Assembly (NCBI GenBank): GCA_040880525.1
Contig: JBBDIG010000010.1
Location: forward strand, 1-45,254
DNA length: 45,254 nt
Direction: 5' to 3'
Source: Bacteroidia bacterium
GTDB taxonomy: Bacteria > Bacteroidota > Bacteroidia > CAILMK01 > JBBDIG01
Shown here: in pieces, positions 18,827 to 27,480 of the stretch
Layout: each line of letters starts with the position of its first letter
How positions within the stretch are numbered: position 1 is the first letter of the stretch
Position numbers and translations under genes: made by a program
The notes under the pieces: model-generated
Seen by the model: the letters and a program-made list of their open reading frames with translations, nothing else
Database searches by the model: none
Told to the model about the DNA's origin: nothing

Positions 18827-19716
18827 AAAACAGGGTCATCAGGGGATCTGTCATCTTGTATTTCCCGCTTTTGGGTTTTAGGAATAAATATGCTGGAAAA
18901 ACGGTAAAGATACACGCCTCCCAGCGCTGCCCAAAGCAATATCAGATCGGATATACCAAACGTGCCATAGAGAAAACTCCCGGCAAAACAGGTCAATACT
19001 GCCACGATAATAGTAGCACGGACCCGTATGGAATGGAGTTTTTCACCAGTGGCATCGGCTACGGTGGATGGCCGGTGGATAAAGATGAGCACAGGAATGG
19101 CAGATAACACGAGTACACCCGCTGAAAGAAGCAACGGCACCGAAGCAGTGGGTGTGGGAAATGTAAGGTTGGAAAAGACTGAAATAACGGCCACAATTCC
19201 GGCTGCCAGGACAAAGGATGCTAACTGGCGCATGTCCTTTTGAGGCAAAAGCGCATCCAGCAGGAAAGGCAGCGGCATCAGCCCAACCATAAGCAAACTG
19301 CCATCATATAGCAGCCATCCCCCCGCCAATAATACCAGCGCCACATCCAACACTTTGATGGGTAACCCCACGCTCTTATTAATGATGCGAAATATCCCAA
19401 TAAGATAAAAGGTCAGCAACCAGTCAGGAAATCCAAAAAAATAATATCCCGTGGCAGCTACCGGCAATGCTACAAATGCGGCAAGCTCATTTGCCGGATC
19501 CAGTTCCCGCGCCAGCACCCACGTCAGGAACATGGATAGGCTCGCCTGCACGCCCCACCATAACGCCTCCAAAATGGGCATGCCACCCACGGATTTAACT
19601 ATGATTCCCAGAAGCAACACCAAAATAGCGATTACCGCAATAGCATTATTTGTAACCAAATCCAGTTCAATTGGCCGTGCGAGTGAACTGAACTTATACC
19701 GTTTTTTTTCTTTCAT
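18823..19716 (-). CDS. polytopic membrane protein, DUF6427-like
   Basis: The 297-residue protein has about nine hydrophobic helices with short polar loops. It opens MKEKKRYKFSSLARPIELDL and carries the tracts WWGVQASLSMFLTWVLAREL and FGFPDWLLTFYLIGIFRI. It resembles Bacteroidota integral membrane proteins grouped as DUF6427; the assignment is from memory of the family's look and is moderate. No catalytic motif is visible. It is convergent with the TPR-like gene and diverges from the quinone oxidoreductase gene over 37 nt. Confidence 0.7.
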   Translation of the reverse strand: MKEKKRYKFSSLARPIELDLVTNNAIAVIAILVLLLGIIVKSVGGMPILEALWWGVQASLSMFLTWVLARELDPANELAAFVALPVAATGYYFFGFPDWLLTFYLIGIFRIINKSVGLPIKVLDVALVLLAGGWLLYDGSLLMVGLMPLPFLLDALLPQKDMRQLASFVLAAGIVAVISVFSNLTFPTPTASVPLLLSAGVLVLSAIPVLIFIHRPSTVADATGEKLHSIRVRATIIVAVLTCFAGSFLYGTFGISDLILLWAALGGVYLYRFSSIFIPKTQKREIQDDRSPDDPVF

Positions 19717-19753
19717 TTCTTATTAGAAAGGACACGAATTTTAAAAACCACCT

Positions 19754-20722
19754 ATGAAAGCAATTTTGGCTGGCAAAGATGAAAAACTCTGCTGGGAACA
19801 GCAGCCTGATCCGGCAGTGCCAAAGGGCTACGTGATGCTTGATGTAAAAGCTGCCGGAGTAAATCGTGCCGATCTCCTTCAACGAAAAGGATTGTATCCG
19901 CCACCTCCGGGAGCCTCTGAAATTCTTGGGCTGGAACTGGCCGGGGAAATAATTGAGATAAATGGAAATACCCACTGGCAACAGGGACAGCGGGCCATGG
20001 CACTTGTTCCGGGCGGAGCATATGCCTCAAAGGCGGTGGTTCCGGTCGGAATGCTACTTCCCATCCCCAGCCAATTTTCTTATGCAGAAGCTGCAGCCAT
20101 TCCCGAAGCAATCCTCACCTCATATCTCAATCTTGTTACGATCGGCAAACTAAAAGCAGGTGAAACCGTGCTCATTCATGCAGGTGCCGGTGGAATCGGG
20201 AGTACGGCCATACAGTTGGCAACCGCATTGAAAGCTAAGGTAATTACCACAGCCGGAACAGATGAAAAACTGGTCTTTTGCAGGGAACTTGGTGCTGACA
20301 TAGCGATCAATTATCATGAACCTGAATTTGAGCAAAAGCTAAAAAATGCCGCTGCAGAAGGGATTGATCTGGTTTTCGATACAGTGGGTGGGAGCCGGTA
20401 TGGCTCTCTTCACCCCCGCCTGCTAAATAAGTATGGCCGCTGGATAATAATAGGGTTACTGGCCGGGCGCAATGCTGAAATTGATCTGGGTCAGATACTA
20501 ATAAAGAACATAATCATCAGCGGCTCCACGTTAAGGAGCCGGCCACAGGTTGAGAAGGAAGGGCTAATCGCCAACATACAGAAGGAAGTGATACAACTAT
20601 ATAAAATCGGGGTAATTCGGCCAGTGCTTGACAAAGTTTTCCCTATTGAGGAGGCTGAAACCGCACATGAATATATGCAGTCGGGCAAGGCACAGGGGAA
20701 AATAGTCCTTGCGATTTCCTGA
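19754..20722 (+). CDS. NAD(P)H quinone oxidoreductase, PIG3 family
   Basis: The 322-residue MDR-superfamily protein follows the PIG3/QOR pattern: GVNRADLLQRKGLYPPPPGA, ILGLELAGEI, the cofactor loop VLIHAGAGGIGSTAIQLA (about 139-156), DLVFDTVGG and the C-terminal HEYMQSGKAQGKIVLA. It lacks the catalytic and structural zinc ligands of alcohol dehydrogenases, as expected. It should reduce quinones in the cytosol using NADPH. It stands alone, followed by a 159-nt gap without recognisable signals. Confidence 0.92.
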   Translation: MKAILAGKDEKLCWEQQPDPAVPKGYVMLDVKAAGVNRADLLQRKGLYPPPPGASEILGLELAGEIIEINGNTHWQQGQRAMALVPGGAYASKAVVPVGMLLPIPSQFSYAEAAAIPEAILTSYLNLVTIGKLKAGETVLIHAGAGGIGSTAIQLATALKAKVITTAGTDEKLVFCRELGADIAINYHEPEFEQKLKNAAAEGIDLVFDTVGGSRYGSLHPRLLNKYGRWIIIGLLAGRNAEIDLGQILIKNIIISGSTLRSRPQVEKEGLIANIQKEVIQLYKIGVIRPVLDKVFPIEEAETAHEYMQSGKAQGKIVLAIS

Positions 20723-20881
20723 TTCGGATGTGAGATTGAAAGAATCCTGAAACCTGTGGTGATTTTATAGACGGTATAATCGCCTCATTCAACGCCAAAA
20801 TTATCCGGTCCGGCAAAACTCATTTCTAAAACTATTGGATAACTTAAAAATTTGTGCAGTTGAAATCCAAAAAACTAACTC

Positions 20882-23308
20882 ATGAAAAATCTGCTACTTC
20901 TATTGCCATTCGTATTGTTTTTTACTAATGCAATCGCCCAGGGTTGGACGGCCCAAACCACCGGCACCTCTGCCGATCTGGTCTATATAAAGTTTATTGA
21001 CTCAACCCATGGCTGGGCATTTGGTGCCGGTGGCGTGGTTTTAAAAACTAGTAATGGCGGTACTTCCTGGCGGGATGTTTCAGCTTCCACCGATTTTGAT
21101 ACCCGTTCGGCCTATGCTTTCGATACAAATATGGCAGTGGCAGTTGGTGAGTATTCCAATGGTGATGGCTTTATTCTCAGGACCACCGATGGAGGTGCCA
21201 ATTGGACCACCATTACCTCTTCGCTGGACGAGCGTCTGCTTGGGGTTTATTTTTCCGGTGACAAGGGATGGGCAGTGGGAAGAAAAGGGGAATTCTATTT
21301 TTCTTCGGATAAAGGCGCAACATGGAATTCGCAAAACTCTTCTGCTGGCGAAGACCTGGAGACGGTTTTTGCCGTTTCGCCCAGTACTGCCTGGAAGGCT
21401 GGCGAGGATGGGGAAATATTCCGGACCTCCAACAGCGGTAGCTCCTGGAGCAGTCAGAACAGCGGAACAGGAAGGGATATTTTCACCATCTTTTTTATAG
21501 ATCAAAACGTGGGTTGGGCCGGGGTGGAAAATGGCACATTGCTGAATACCACTAACGGAGGGAGCACATGGTCCTCTTCGTCCCCCGCATCGTCTGATAT
21601 CCTGGCCATCGAATTTGTTAACAACAGCAGGGGCTGGATAGCTGGTGAGGCGGGGATGCTCTACACTACCACGGATAGCGGGAATACATGGACAGCAGAA
21701 ACCGCAGCATCAGGCATTATAAGCTCCCTCTCTTTTATTTCGCCCACGCGGGGATGGCTTGCAGCTTCTGGTGGAGCTATTTACAAGTTCGAAACAGTTT
21801 CCCCATTGAGTGCTGATTTTTCATCCTCTGCACCAGCTTGTGTGGGTGCGTCAGTGGATTTTACCGATAATTCAACCGGAAGCCCTGTGGAATGGGAATG
21901 GAATTTTGGCGATGGCGCCACTTCCATCAGCCAGAATCCATCTCATGCCTACGCCACGAGCGGCCAGTTTGAAGTTACACTTACAGTAACAGATGCCCAG
22001 CAAAATGAGGCTTCAGTGAAAAAGACCATTGAAATAACAGCCGGTCCGACTGCTGATTTTATCGCTTCCGACAGTGCATTGTGTCTTGGCGATTCAGTGT
22101 CATTCACGAGCGTTTCATCCAAGGATGTTGTGAGCCATAGCTGGAATTTTGGTGATGGATCACCGACAGGCAGTGGGACGGACCCAGGCCACCTGTACAC
22201 GCGGGGCGGCAATTTTGAAGTCGCTCTGATTGTAGCAAATGCAGACGGCTGCACAGATACAGCTTTGACATCCATATCAATTGAAGACCTGTCAGTATCT
22301 GTAAATCCTGCCAATGTCACGCTCTGTGCCGCTGGTGATTCAGTATTGATAACAGCCTCAGGTGCCGATAACTATGTTTGGTCCCCGGCAGCTTCGGTTC
22401 GCTCTCCCAATAGCCCATCTACCTATGTGTTCCCTGGGGCAACAACGGTCTACAGCGTTATCGGGTCCGGCAACAGCGGTTGCAGGGACACTGCCTATTC
22501 TGTGGTTACCATTCATTCAAGCGAACCCCCGGTTGCGGATTTTGAATTAAATGCCACGCAGGGCTGCGTACCTTTTACGGTTAGCGCCACTAACCTCTCC
22601 ACATCAGCTACCGGATACCAATGGTTGTTAACAGGAAGCAGCAGCCAGAAAAATTCAGCATTAGAGAACCCCGATTTCCTCATCAGTTCACCGGGTCTTT
22701 ATACAATCATGCTGGTGGCATTTGGATGTGGGGAAGATGACACACTTATCAAACCACAACATATCCGGGGCGAACAAACCCCGGTTGCCGCATTCACTAT
22801 TTCTTCAGATACGTTAGACCTTAAATTCACCTCCTCGGTTACATTTACAAATCAAAGTACGCAGACCGTGCAGCCTTCATGGAGTTGGGACTTTGGGAAT
22901 GGAGCCACGGCAAGCCTTGAATCGCCAGTAGCAACTTACAGTACGCCTGGCAATTATAATGTTCAATTGGTGGTGGCTTCTTCAAACGGATGCAGGGATA
23001 CGGCATCCCGTCCATTGAAAGTCATTGACACAACACCACAATTCGTGTCCGAGGCCAATGATGGAGGCGGCTTTGCACTTTATCCGGTTCCTGCCAGAGA
23101 CCAGATCTGGGTGCAGGTTCCGAAAGGAGAAAATATCGTGTACTCCTTGCATGTTTATGGTCTGGATGGCCGGGAGCGGGCTATTTTTAACAACTTAATG
23201 CCCGGCCTGCAAAGCATTCAATTAGCGGGATTAAAAAAAGGACTTTATTTGTATTGCATAAAATCTACTGACAATCAGGTATTTAATGGAAAATTGGTCA
23301 TCAAGTAA
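20882..23308 (+). CDS. secreted YCF48-like propeller and PKD protein with T9SS tail
   Basis: The 808-residue secreted protein has a signal peptide (residues 1-19, cut near NAIAQG). About residues 20-305 hold seven consecutive YCF48/BNR-like blades, each with a GWAxG...TxxGGxxW pattern (KTSNGGTSW, RTTDGGANW, TTTDSGNTW), enough for one complete seven-bladed propeller. About 310-725 hold PKD or PKD-like domains (WEWNFGDGATS, HSWNFGDGSPTG, WSWDFGNGATAS). The last ~75 residues are a T9SS type A tail (LYPVPARDQIWV, ending FNGKLVIK). It should be exported through T9SS and attached at the surface. Its ligand is unknown. The lipoprotein gene 16 nt downstream is probably in the same operon. Confidence 0.92.
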   Translation: MKNLLLLLPFVLFFTNAIAQGWTAQTTGTSADLVYIKFIDSTHGWAFGAGGVVLKTSNGGTSWRDVSASTDFDTRSAYAFDTNMAVAVGEYSNGDGFILRTTDGGANWTTITSSLDERLLGVYFSGDKGWAVGRKGEFYFSSDKGATWNSQNSSAGEDLETVFAVSPSTAWKAGEDGEIFRTSNSGSSWSSQNSGTGRDIFTIFFIDQNVGWAGVENGTLLNTTNGGSTWSSSSPASSDILAIEFVNNSRGWIAGEAGMLYTTTDSGNTWTAETAASGIISSLSFISPTRGWLAASGGAIYKFETVSPLSADFSSSAPACVGASVDFTDNSTGSPVEWEWNFGDGATSISQNPSHAYATSGQFEVTLTVTDAQQNEASVKKTIEITAGPTADFIASDSALCLGDSVSFTSVSSKDVVSHSWNFGDGSPTGSGTDPGHLYTRGGNFEVALIVANADGCTDTALTSISIEDLSVSVNPANVTLCAAGDSVLITASGADNYVWSPAASVRSPNSPSTYVFPGATTVYSVIGSGNSGCRDTAYSVVTIHSSEPPVADFELNATQGCVPFTVSATNLSTSATGYQWLLTGSSSQKNSALENPDFLISSPGLYTIMLVAFGCGEDDTLIKPQHIRGEQTPVAAFTISSDTLDLKFTSSVTFTNQSTQTVQPSWSWDFGNGATASLESPVATYSTPGNYNVQLVVASSNGCRDTASRPLKVIDTTPQFVSEANDGGGFALYPVPARDQIWVQVPKGENIVYSLHVYGLDGRERAIFNNLMPGLQSIQLAGLKKGLYLYCIKSTDNQVFNGKLVIK

Positions 23309-23324
23309 CTTTAAACACGAGATA

Positions 23325-24104
23325 ATGAGCAAGTTCAAATACTTTTCCCTCCGCATGTTGCTGTTTCTGGCAATTGGATGTGCTATACATAGCTGCAAGC
23401 ATGAGCCGCTGGAGCCGGTAAGCCCCACTGATCCCACAGATACAACGGGAACGGATACTACCGGCACGGACACCACAGGTACCGATACAACGATTGTTGA
23501 GCCAATTCCCTGTGATCCTGATACGGTGTATTTCAACCGTGATATTCTGCCACTGCTCATAAGCAACTGCGCCAAAAGTGGTTGCCATGATGCTGCTTCG
23601 CGTCAGGATGGTGTAGTGCTGGATAATTACCTGAATGTAATCAATACTGGGGATGTGAGGGCTTTCAGGCCTGACAACAGCGAGATATATGAGAAGATCA
23701 CAGAAAATGATCTTGACGACCGGATGCCGCCCCCGCCTAACCAACCGCTCACCCCGGACCAGATTAACCTGATTGAAAAATGGATTAACCAGGGTGCACT
23801 TAACAACGATTGCAATGAAAGCGGTTGCGATACCAGCAATGTTACCCTGTCAGGAACCGTTATGCCAATCCTGAAGAATTATTGTCAGGGTTGCCACAAT
23901 TCTTCACTGGCATCTGGTGGTGTGCGGCTGGACAACTATAACAGTATTAAGGTAGTAGCACAGAATGGAAAATTACATGGGGTAACGGCATGGCTACCGG
24001 GGTATAAGAAAATGCCACAAAACCCTCAGGGTGCTACCCAACTGCCCGAATGTAAAATCCGCCAGATCAAGATCTGGATTGATGCTGGTGCACTAAATAA
24101 TTAA
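23325..24104 (+). CDS. lipoprotein with paired c-type-cytochrome-like heme motifs
   Basis: The start at 23325 is preferred over the in-frame ATG at 23286. It puts a lipoprotein signal at the N-terminus (MLLFLAIGCAIHSCKHE; Cys lipidation) and avoids overlap with the upstream gene. The mature 259-residue protein begins with a Thr/Asp/Gly linker (TGTDT repeats). Two similar domains follow: the first has CAKSGCHD (CX3CH rather than CX2CH) and DDRMPPPPNQPL, the second has CQGCHNSS and GYKKMPQNPQG. Each ends with a KxWIxxGALNN block. This is the planctomycete-type cytochrome-c-like (PSCyt1) pattern. Heme binding at the second site is likely and at the first uncertain. A redox role at the outer membrane is an inference. 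Confidence 0.85.
   Translation: MSKFKYFSLRMLLFLAIGCAIHSCKHEPLEPVSPTDPTDTTGTDTTGTDTTGTDTTIVEPIPCDPDTVYFNRDILPLLISNCAKSGCHDAASRQDGVVLDNYLNVINTGDVRAFRPDNSEIYEKITENDLDDRMPPPPNQPLTPDQINLIEKWINQGALNNDCNESGCDTSNVTLSGTVMPILKNYCQGCHNSSLASGGVRLDNYNSIKVVAQNGKLHGVTAWLPGYKKMPQNPQGATQLPECKIRQIKIWIDAGALNN
23439..23492 (+). repeat. in-frame 15-nt tandem repeat encoding the DTTGT linker
   Basis: About 3.6 copies of a 15-nt unit encode DTTGT repeated. The units differ at third codon positions (for example GATACAACGGGAACG against GACACCACAGGTACC) while the peptide is unchanged. It forms a flexible spacer just after the lipid anchor. Confidence 0.85.
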
Positions 24105-24106
24105 TC

Positions 24107-24133
24107 TTGGGTTTAGGTAGGCGGGTATATTTG
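24107..24133 (+). promoter_or_regulatory. candidate promoter for the carbamoyltransferase (leaderless spacing)
   Basis: TATATTTG at 24126-24133 matches the Bacteroidota -7 motif, and a TTG lies at 24107-24109, 16 nt upstream, slightly closer than usual. The ATG at 24140 is 7 nt past the motif, so the transcript would begin almost at the start codon. This also supports 24140 over the in-frame ATG at 24107. Confidence 0.45.
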
Positions 24134-24139
24134 CAGGCT

Positions 24140-25999
24140 ATGAAAATTCTTGGCCTATCTGCCTTTTATCATGATTCTGCTGCAGCCCTTATCGTTGATG
24201 GCGAAATTTTAGCCGCAGCCCAGGAAGAGCGTTTCAGTCGTAAAAAGCATGATCCATCATTTCCCGCACAGGCCATTTCATTTTGCCTCGAATATGGCGG
24301 CATTTCGCTTGATGACCTTGATGCGGTGGCATTTTACGACAAGCCTCTGCTTAAGTTCGAGCGCCTGCTTGAAACCTATTATGCATTTGCACCTAAGGGT
24401 CTCAGTTCCTTTATCGTTTCGATGCCAGTTTGGCTTAAAGAAAAGATGTTTCTGAAACGGCTCATTCATACGGAACTAAAAGCGATAGGGGAATATGACC
24501 GCAAGAAACTAATATTGCTGTTTCCTGAGCACCACCTTTCTCACGTAGCCAGCGCATTTTACCCTTCAAATTTTGAAGATGCTGCGGTGATGACACTGGA
24601 TGGTGTGGGCGAATGGGCCACCGCCTCTATCGCAAGCGCGGATGCTGCCGGCATCTCGGTTTTAAAAGAACTGCATTTTCCCCATTCGCTTGGACTCCTT
24701 TATTCCGCATTCACTTACTACATGGGTTTCAGGGTAAATTCCGGAGAATATAAGATGATGGGACTTGCCCCTTATGGAAACCCAGGAAGTGACGAGGTGA
24801 AACGCTACCATGCTGCGATCCACGAGCATTTGATAAAGCTCTTTGACGATGGATCCATTTGGCTGAATCAGGATTATTTTGGATACGCTACAGGCTTGCG
24901 AATGGTAAAGGACAAGAAGTGGGAGAACATTTTTGGATTGGCCAGAAGAGAACCTGAGACGGCCCTCACACAATCTCATTGTAACCTGGCGCTGGCAGCA
25001 CAGCAGGTAACTGAAGAGGTGGTGGTGAAGATGGCAGCCGAAGCAGCTAAACTCACCGGCAGCCGCAATCTTTGCCTGGCCGGTGGTGTGGCCCTGAATT
25101 GTGTGGCAAACGGTAAAATCCAGAATGCCGGATTATTTGACAACATTTTCATCCAGCCGGCTGCGGGAGATGCGGGCGGTGCTTTAGGAGCGGCTCTGGC
25201 AGCTTATCATATTAGCTTTCAGCACCCGGTGCAGCGAAGCCCTCTCCCAGACAAAATGAAGGGCAGTTATTTAGGACCAGAATATTTCTCGCACCATGCG
25301 GCACGAGCCATTAAAAAGCATAAGGGAATTTTTCATGACCTGCAACATGAAGATGCACTTTGCGAGCGTGTGGCAAAGTTGCTTTCGGAGGGAAATATAA
25401 TTGGATGGATGCAGGGCCGTATTGAATTTGGCCCGCGCGCTCTGGGAAATCGGAGCATTCTGGGCGATCCCCGGAACCAGGAGATGCAACAGAAGCTGAA
25501 CCTGAAGATCAAATACCGTGAATCTTTTCGTCCGTTTGCGCCTTCGGTGCTTGCCGAAGATGCCCGCAAATATTTTGAGTTGGATAGCCACTCGCCATAT
25601 ATGCTGTTGGTGCAATCGCTGAAAGAAGAATGGCGGCATCCGCTTCCCGATCATTACGATCAGTTTCCACTAAAGGAAAAACTATACTACCAGCGCAGTG
25701 AGTTCCCCGCCATTACGCACGTGGATTTTTCAGCCCGTATACAGACCGTTCACAAGCAATCGAATCCAGTCTATCATCGCCTGTTAACAGAGATGAAAAA
25801 ACGAACAGGTCACGGCATGTTGGTAAACACCAGCTTTAATGTGCGCGGAGAACCGGTAGTCTGCACTCCGGCTGATGCTTATCGCTGCTTCATGCGCACT
25901 GAGATGGATTGTCTGGTCATCGGCAATCTCTTGTTTCTGAAAGACGAACAGCCCGAATGGCACAAGGAGAAAGGAGTCATAAGCGAGGAACTGGATTAA
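24140..25999 (+). CDS. O-carbamoyltransferase, NodU/CmcH/TobZ family
   Basis: The 619-residue protein (start at MKILGLSAFYHDSAAALIVD) has the two-domain layout of this family. The N-terminal Kae1-like ATPase-fold domain has the metal and carbamoyl-AMP residues in EHHLSHVASAF, the VMTLDGVGEW strand and LCLAGGVALNCVANGK. The C-terminal YrdC-like domain has GWMQGRIEFGPRALGNRSIL, the SFRPFAPSVL block and GMLVNTSFNVRGEPVV. These enzymes move a carbamoyl group from carbamoyl phosphate, through carbamoyl-AMP, onto hydroxyls of sugars or natural products. No antibiotic cluster is seen. The glycan genes starting at 27481 suggest a surface sugar as substrate, an inference. The in-frame extension to 24107 is not conserved-looking. 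Confidence 0.93.
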   Translation: MKILGLSAFYHDSAAALIVDGEILAAAQEERFSRKKHDPSFPAQAISFCLEYGGISLDDLDAVAFYDKPLLKFERLLETYYAFAPKGLSSFIVSMPVWLKEKMFLKRLIHTELKAIGEYDRKKLILLFPEHHLSHVASAFYPSNFEDAAVMTLDGVGEWATASIASADAAGISVLKELHFPHSLGLLYSAFTYYMGFRVNSGEYKMMGLAPYGNPGSDEVKRYHAAIHEHLIKLFDDGSIWLNQDYFGYATGLRMVKDKKWENIFGLARREPETALTQSHCNLALAAQQVTEEVVVKMAAEAAKLTGSRNLCLAGGVALNCVANGKIQNAGLFDNIFIQPAAGDAGGALGAALAAYHISFQHPVQRSPLPDKMKGSYLGPEYFSHHAARAIKKHKGIFHDLQHEDALCERVAKLLSEGNIIGWMQGRIEFGPRALGNRSILGDPRNQEMQQKLNLKIKYRESFRPFAPSVLAEDARKYFELDSHSPYMLLVQSLKEEWRHPLPDHYDQFPLKEKLYYQRSEFPAITHVDFSARIQTVHKQSNPVYHRLLTEMKKRTGHGMLVNTSFNVRGEPVVCTPADAYRCFMRTEMDCLVIGNLLFLKDEQPEWHKEKGVISEELD

Positions 26000-26016
26000 T
26001 GAAGCCCTACATGAAA

Positions 26017-26415
26017 TCATTTCAATACCTGATGATCCATTGAAAATTTGCCGGCTCCGGTAAAAAACAAGGTGGTGAAAGTAACGGCATACAGCAAAGC
26101 AAATTCCTGCTTGCTCCAGGGATCATCCGCATGTACGATGAGTGCCGCGACCAGCATTGTGATAATGAGCGGGATCACCGCAACACGGGTAAACAATCCG
26201 AGGATCACCAGAATGGAGCAAAGAAACTCCGCTCCGACAGCGAAGAGATAACTGATCTCGCTACCTACTCCAAGTGGATCTGAGAATGTACTGAATCTTT
26301 CATTGAATGACTTCAGCTTTGGATATCCATGGGCGAAAAGCATAAAACTTCCGCTAAAAACCCTTAGCACCAGCAATCCCATATTTACAGAGGAACCTAA
26401 CAGGAATTTTTTCAT
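26017..26415 (-). CDS. DoxX family membrane protein
   Basis: The 132-residue protein has four hydrophobic helices in the DoxX pattern: LLVLRVFSGSFMLFAHGYPKL at the start, AVGAEFLCSILVILGLFTRV in the middle and ALLYAVTFTTLFFTGAGKFS near the end. DoxX proteins are small inner-membrane proteins loosely tied to redox and sulfur metabolism; the function here is unknown. It is convergent with the carbamoyltransferase gene, 17 nt apart. Confidence 0.88.
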   Translation of the reverse strand: MKKFLLGSSVNMGLLVLRVFSGSFMLFAHGYPKLKSFNERFSTFSDPLGVGSEISYLFAVGAEFLCSILVILGLFTRVAVIPLIITMLVAALIVHADDPWSKQEFALLYAVTFTTLFFTGAGKFSMDHQVLK

Positions 26416-26541
26416 CAGGTAATATTTGAGGGGTGATTGATTATTACAATAAATACTTTAATCAAAAGTTAAAAGCTGTTAAATCCATTGTTGTTCGGGA
26501 AAAGGAAAACGAAACCGCACATTTTACGGAAATGCAAAACT

Positions 26542-26549
26542 TAACTTTG
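26542..26549 (+). promoter_or_regulatory. candidate -7 element that decides the ATPase start
   Basis: TAACTTTG matches TAnnTTTG and ends 18 nt before the ATG at 26568. Because it lies downstream of the in-frame ATGs at 26433 and 26532, it supports 26568 as the real start, which also gives the normal ATPase N-terminus. No clear -33 TTG. Confidence 0.4.
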
Positions 26550-26567
26550 GCGCCAGCAAACGTGGAA

Positions 26568-27248
26568 ATGATCTCTCTAAAGAACATTCATAAATCCTAC
26601 GCCACCGGGCAGGGCAGCCTGCACGTCCTGAAAGGCATTGACATGGAAATTGAAGAAGGCGAGATGGTCTCAATAATGGGATCCTCCGGTTCGGGAAAAT
26701 CCACGCTCCTGAACGTTCTCGGTATTCTTGATAAATATGAAGAAGGAGAATACAGGCTTGGCGGCACACTCATCAAAAACCTCAATGAAACGCAGGCCGC
26801 CCGCTATCGCAACCGGTTCCTGGGTTTTGTATTTCAATCATTCAATCTCATCTCCTTTAAGAATGCGATGGAAAATGTGGCCTTGCCGCTGTATTATCAG
26901 AAGGTGAGCCGCAGAAAGCGCAACCGTATTGCAATGGAATACCTTGAGCGCGTGGGGCTGAATGATTGGGCCTCGCATCATCCCAATGAACTTTCGGGAG
27001 GGCAAAAGCAGCGCGTAGCCATAGCGCGTGCCCTGATTACCAATCCCCGCGTAATCCTCGCTGACGAGCCCACAGGGGCGCTGGATTCTCAAACCTCGTC
27101 TGAAGTAATGGATGTATTGAAGGAGGTAAATGAAGAGGGAATGACGGTGGTAATCGTAACCCACGAAGCAGATATAGCCGCCCGTACCGGGCGCATCATC
27201 CGGCTGCGGGATGGTATTATAGAGGATCAGACCGTTTCATCTCATTAA
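26568..27248 (+). CDS. ABC transporter ATP-binding protein, MacB/LolD type
   Basis: From the ATG at 26568 the protein is 226 residues, the usual LolD/MacB ATPase size, starting [14 protein letters not shown]. It has Walker [10 protein letters not shown], the Q-loop in [11 protein letters not shown], the signature LSGGQKQR, Walker [13 protein letters not shown] and the H-loop THEAD. The frame stays open upstream to 26433, but that extension looks non-coding. Such ATPases drive lipoprotein release or mechanotransmission with a FtsX-like permease. No permease gene lies next to it, so it is an orphan here. The following 232-nt gap holds no gene; another TAnnTTTG match is at 27331-27338. Confidence 0.92.
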   Translation: MISLKNIHKSYATGQGSLHVLKGIDMEIEEGEMVSIMGSSGSGKSTLLNVLGILDKYEEGEYRLGGTLIKNLNETQAARYRNRFLGFVFQSFNLISFKNAMENVALPLYYQKVSRRKRNRIAMEYLERVGLNDWASHHPNELSGGQKQRVAIARALITNPRVILADEPTGALDSQTSSEVMDVLKEVNEEGMTVVIVTHEADIAARTGRIIRLRDGIIEDQTVSSH

Positions 27249-27480
27249 AGATTCATGGCCAATCCCAACGCAGATAATGCCATGGAACAGGATCAAAATT
27301 TCATTCGATAAAAAATATTTTTATTTAATATAGTTTTGCCCGCATTGTTACCCTAAGCTGCCGTGTCCGGATGCGGAGCTTGCAGCCATCCACCCAACCG
27401 CACCTTTTTAGAAAGTAAAATAACCGCAGCTTCTGCGATAAGAATATCTCAGAGGTTGCAATTCTCATTACTTTGCAGAT

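Noticed and set aside
23439-23492. Short tandem repeats that could be mistaken for a CRISPR-like or minisatellite array
   Set aside because: The units are 15 nt, in frame, without spacers, and encode a DTTGT peptide linker inside a convincing lipoprotein gene.
26433-26567. N-terminal extension of the MacB/LolD-like ATPase
   Set aside because: A promoter-like TAACTTTG lies inside it, and the ATG at 26568 begins the normal ATPase fold.
27285-27311. Tail of a tiny frame after the ATPase gene (encoding MANPNADNAMEQ...)
   Set aside because: Only 18 codons, no ribosome-binding or family evidence; probably chance.
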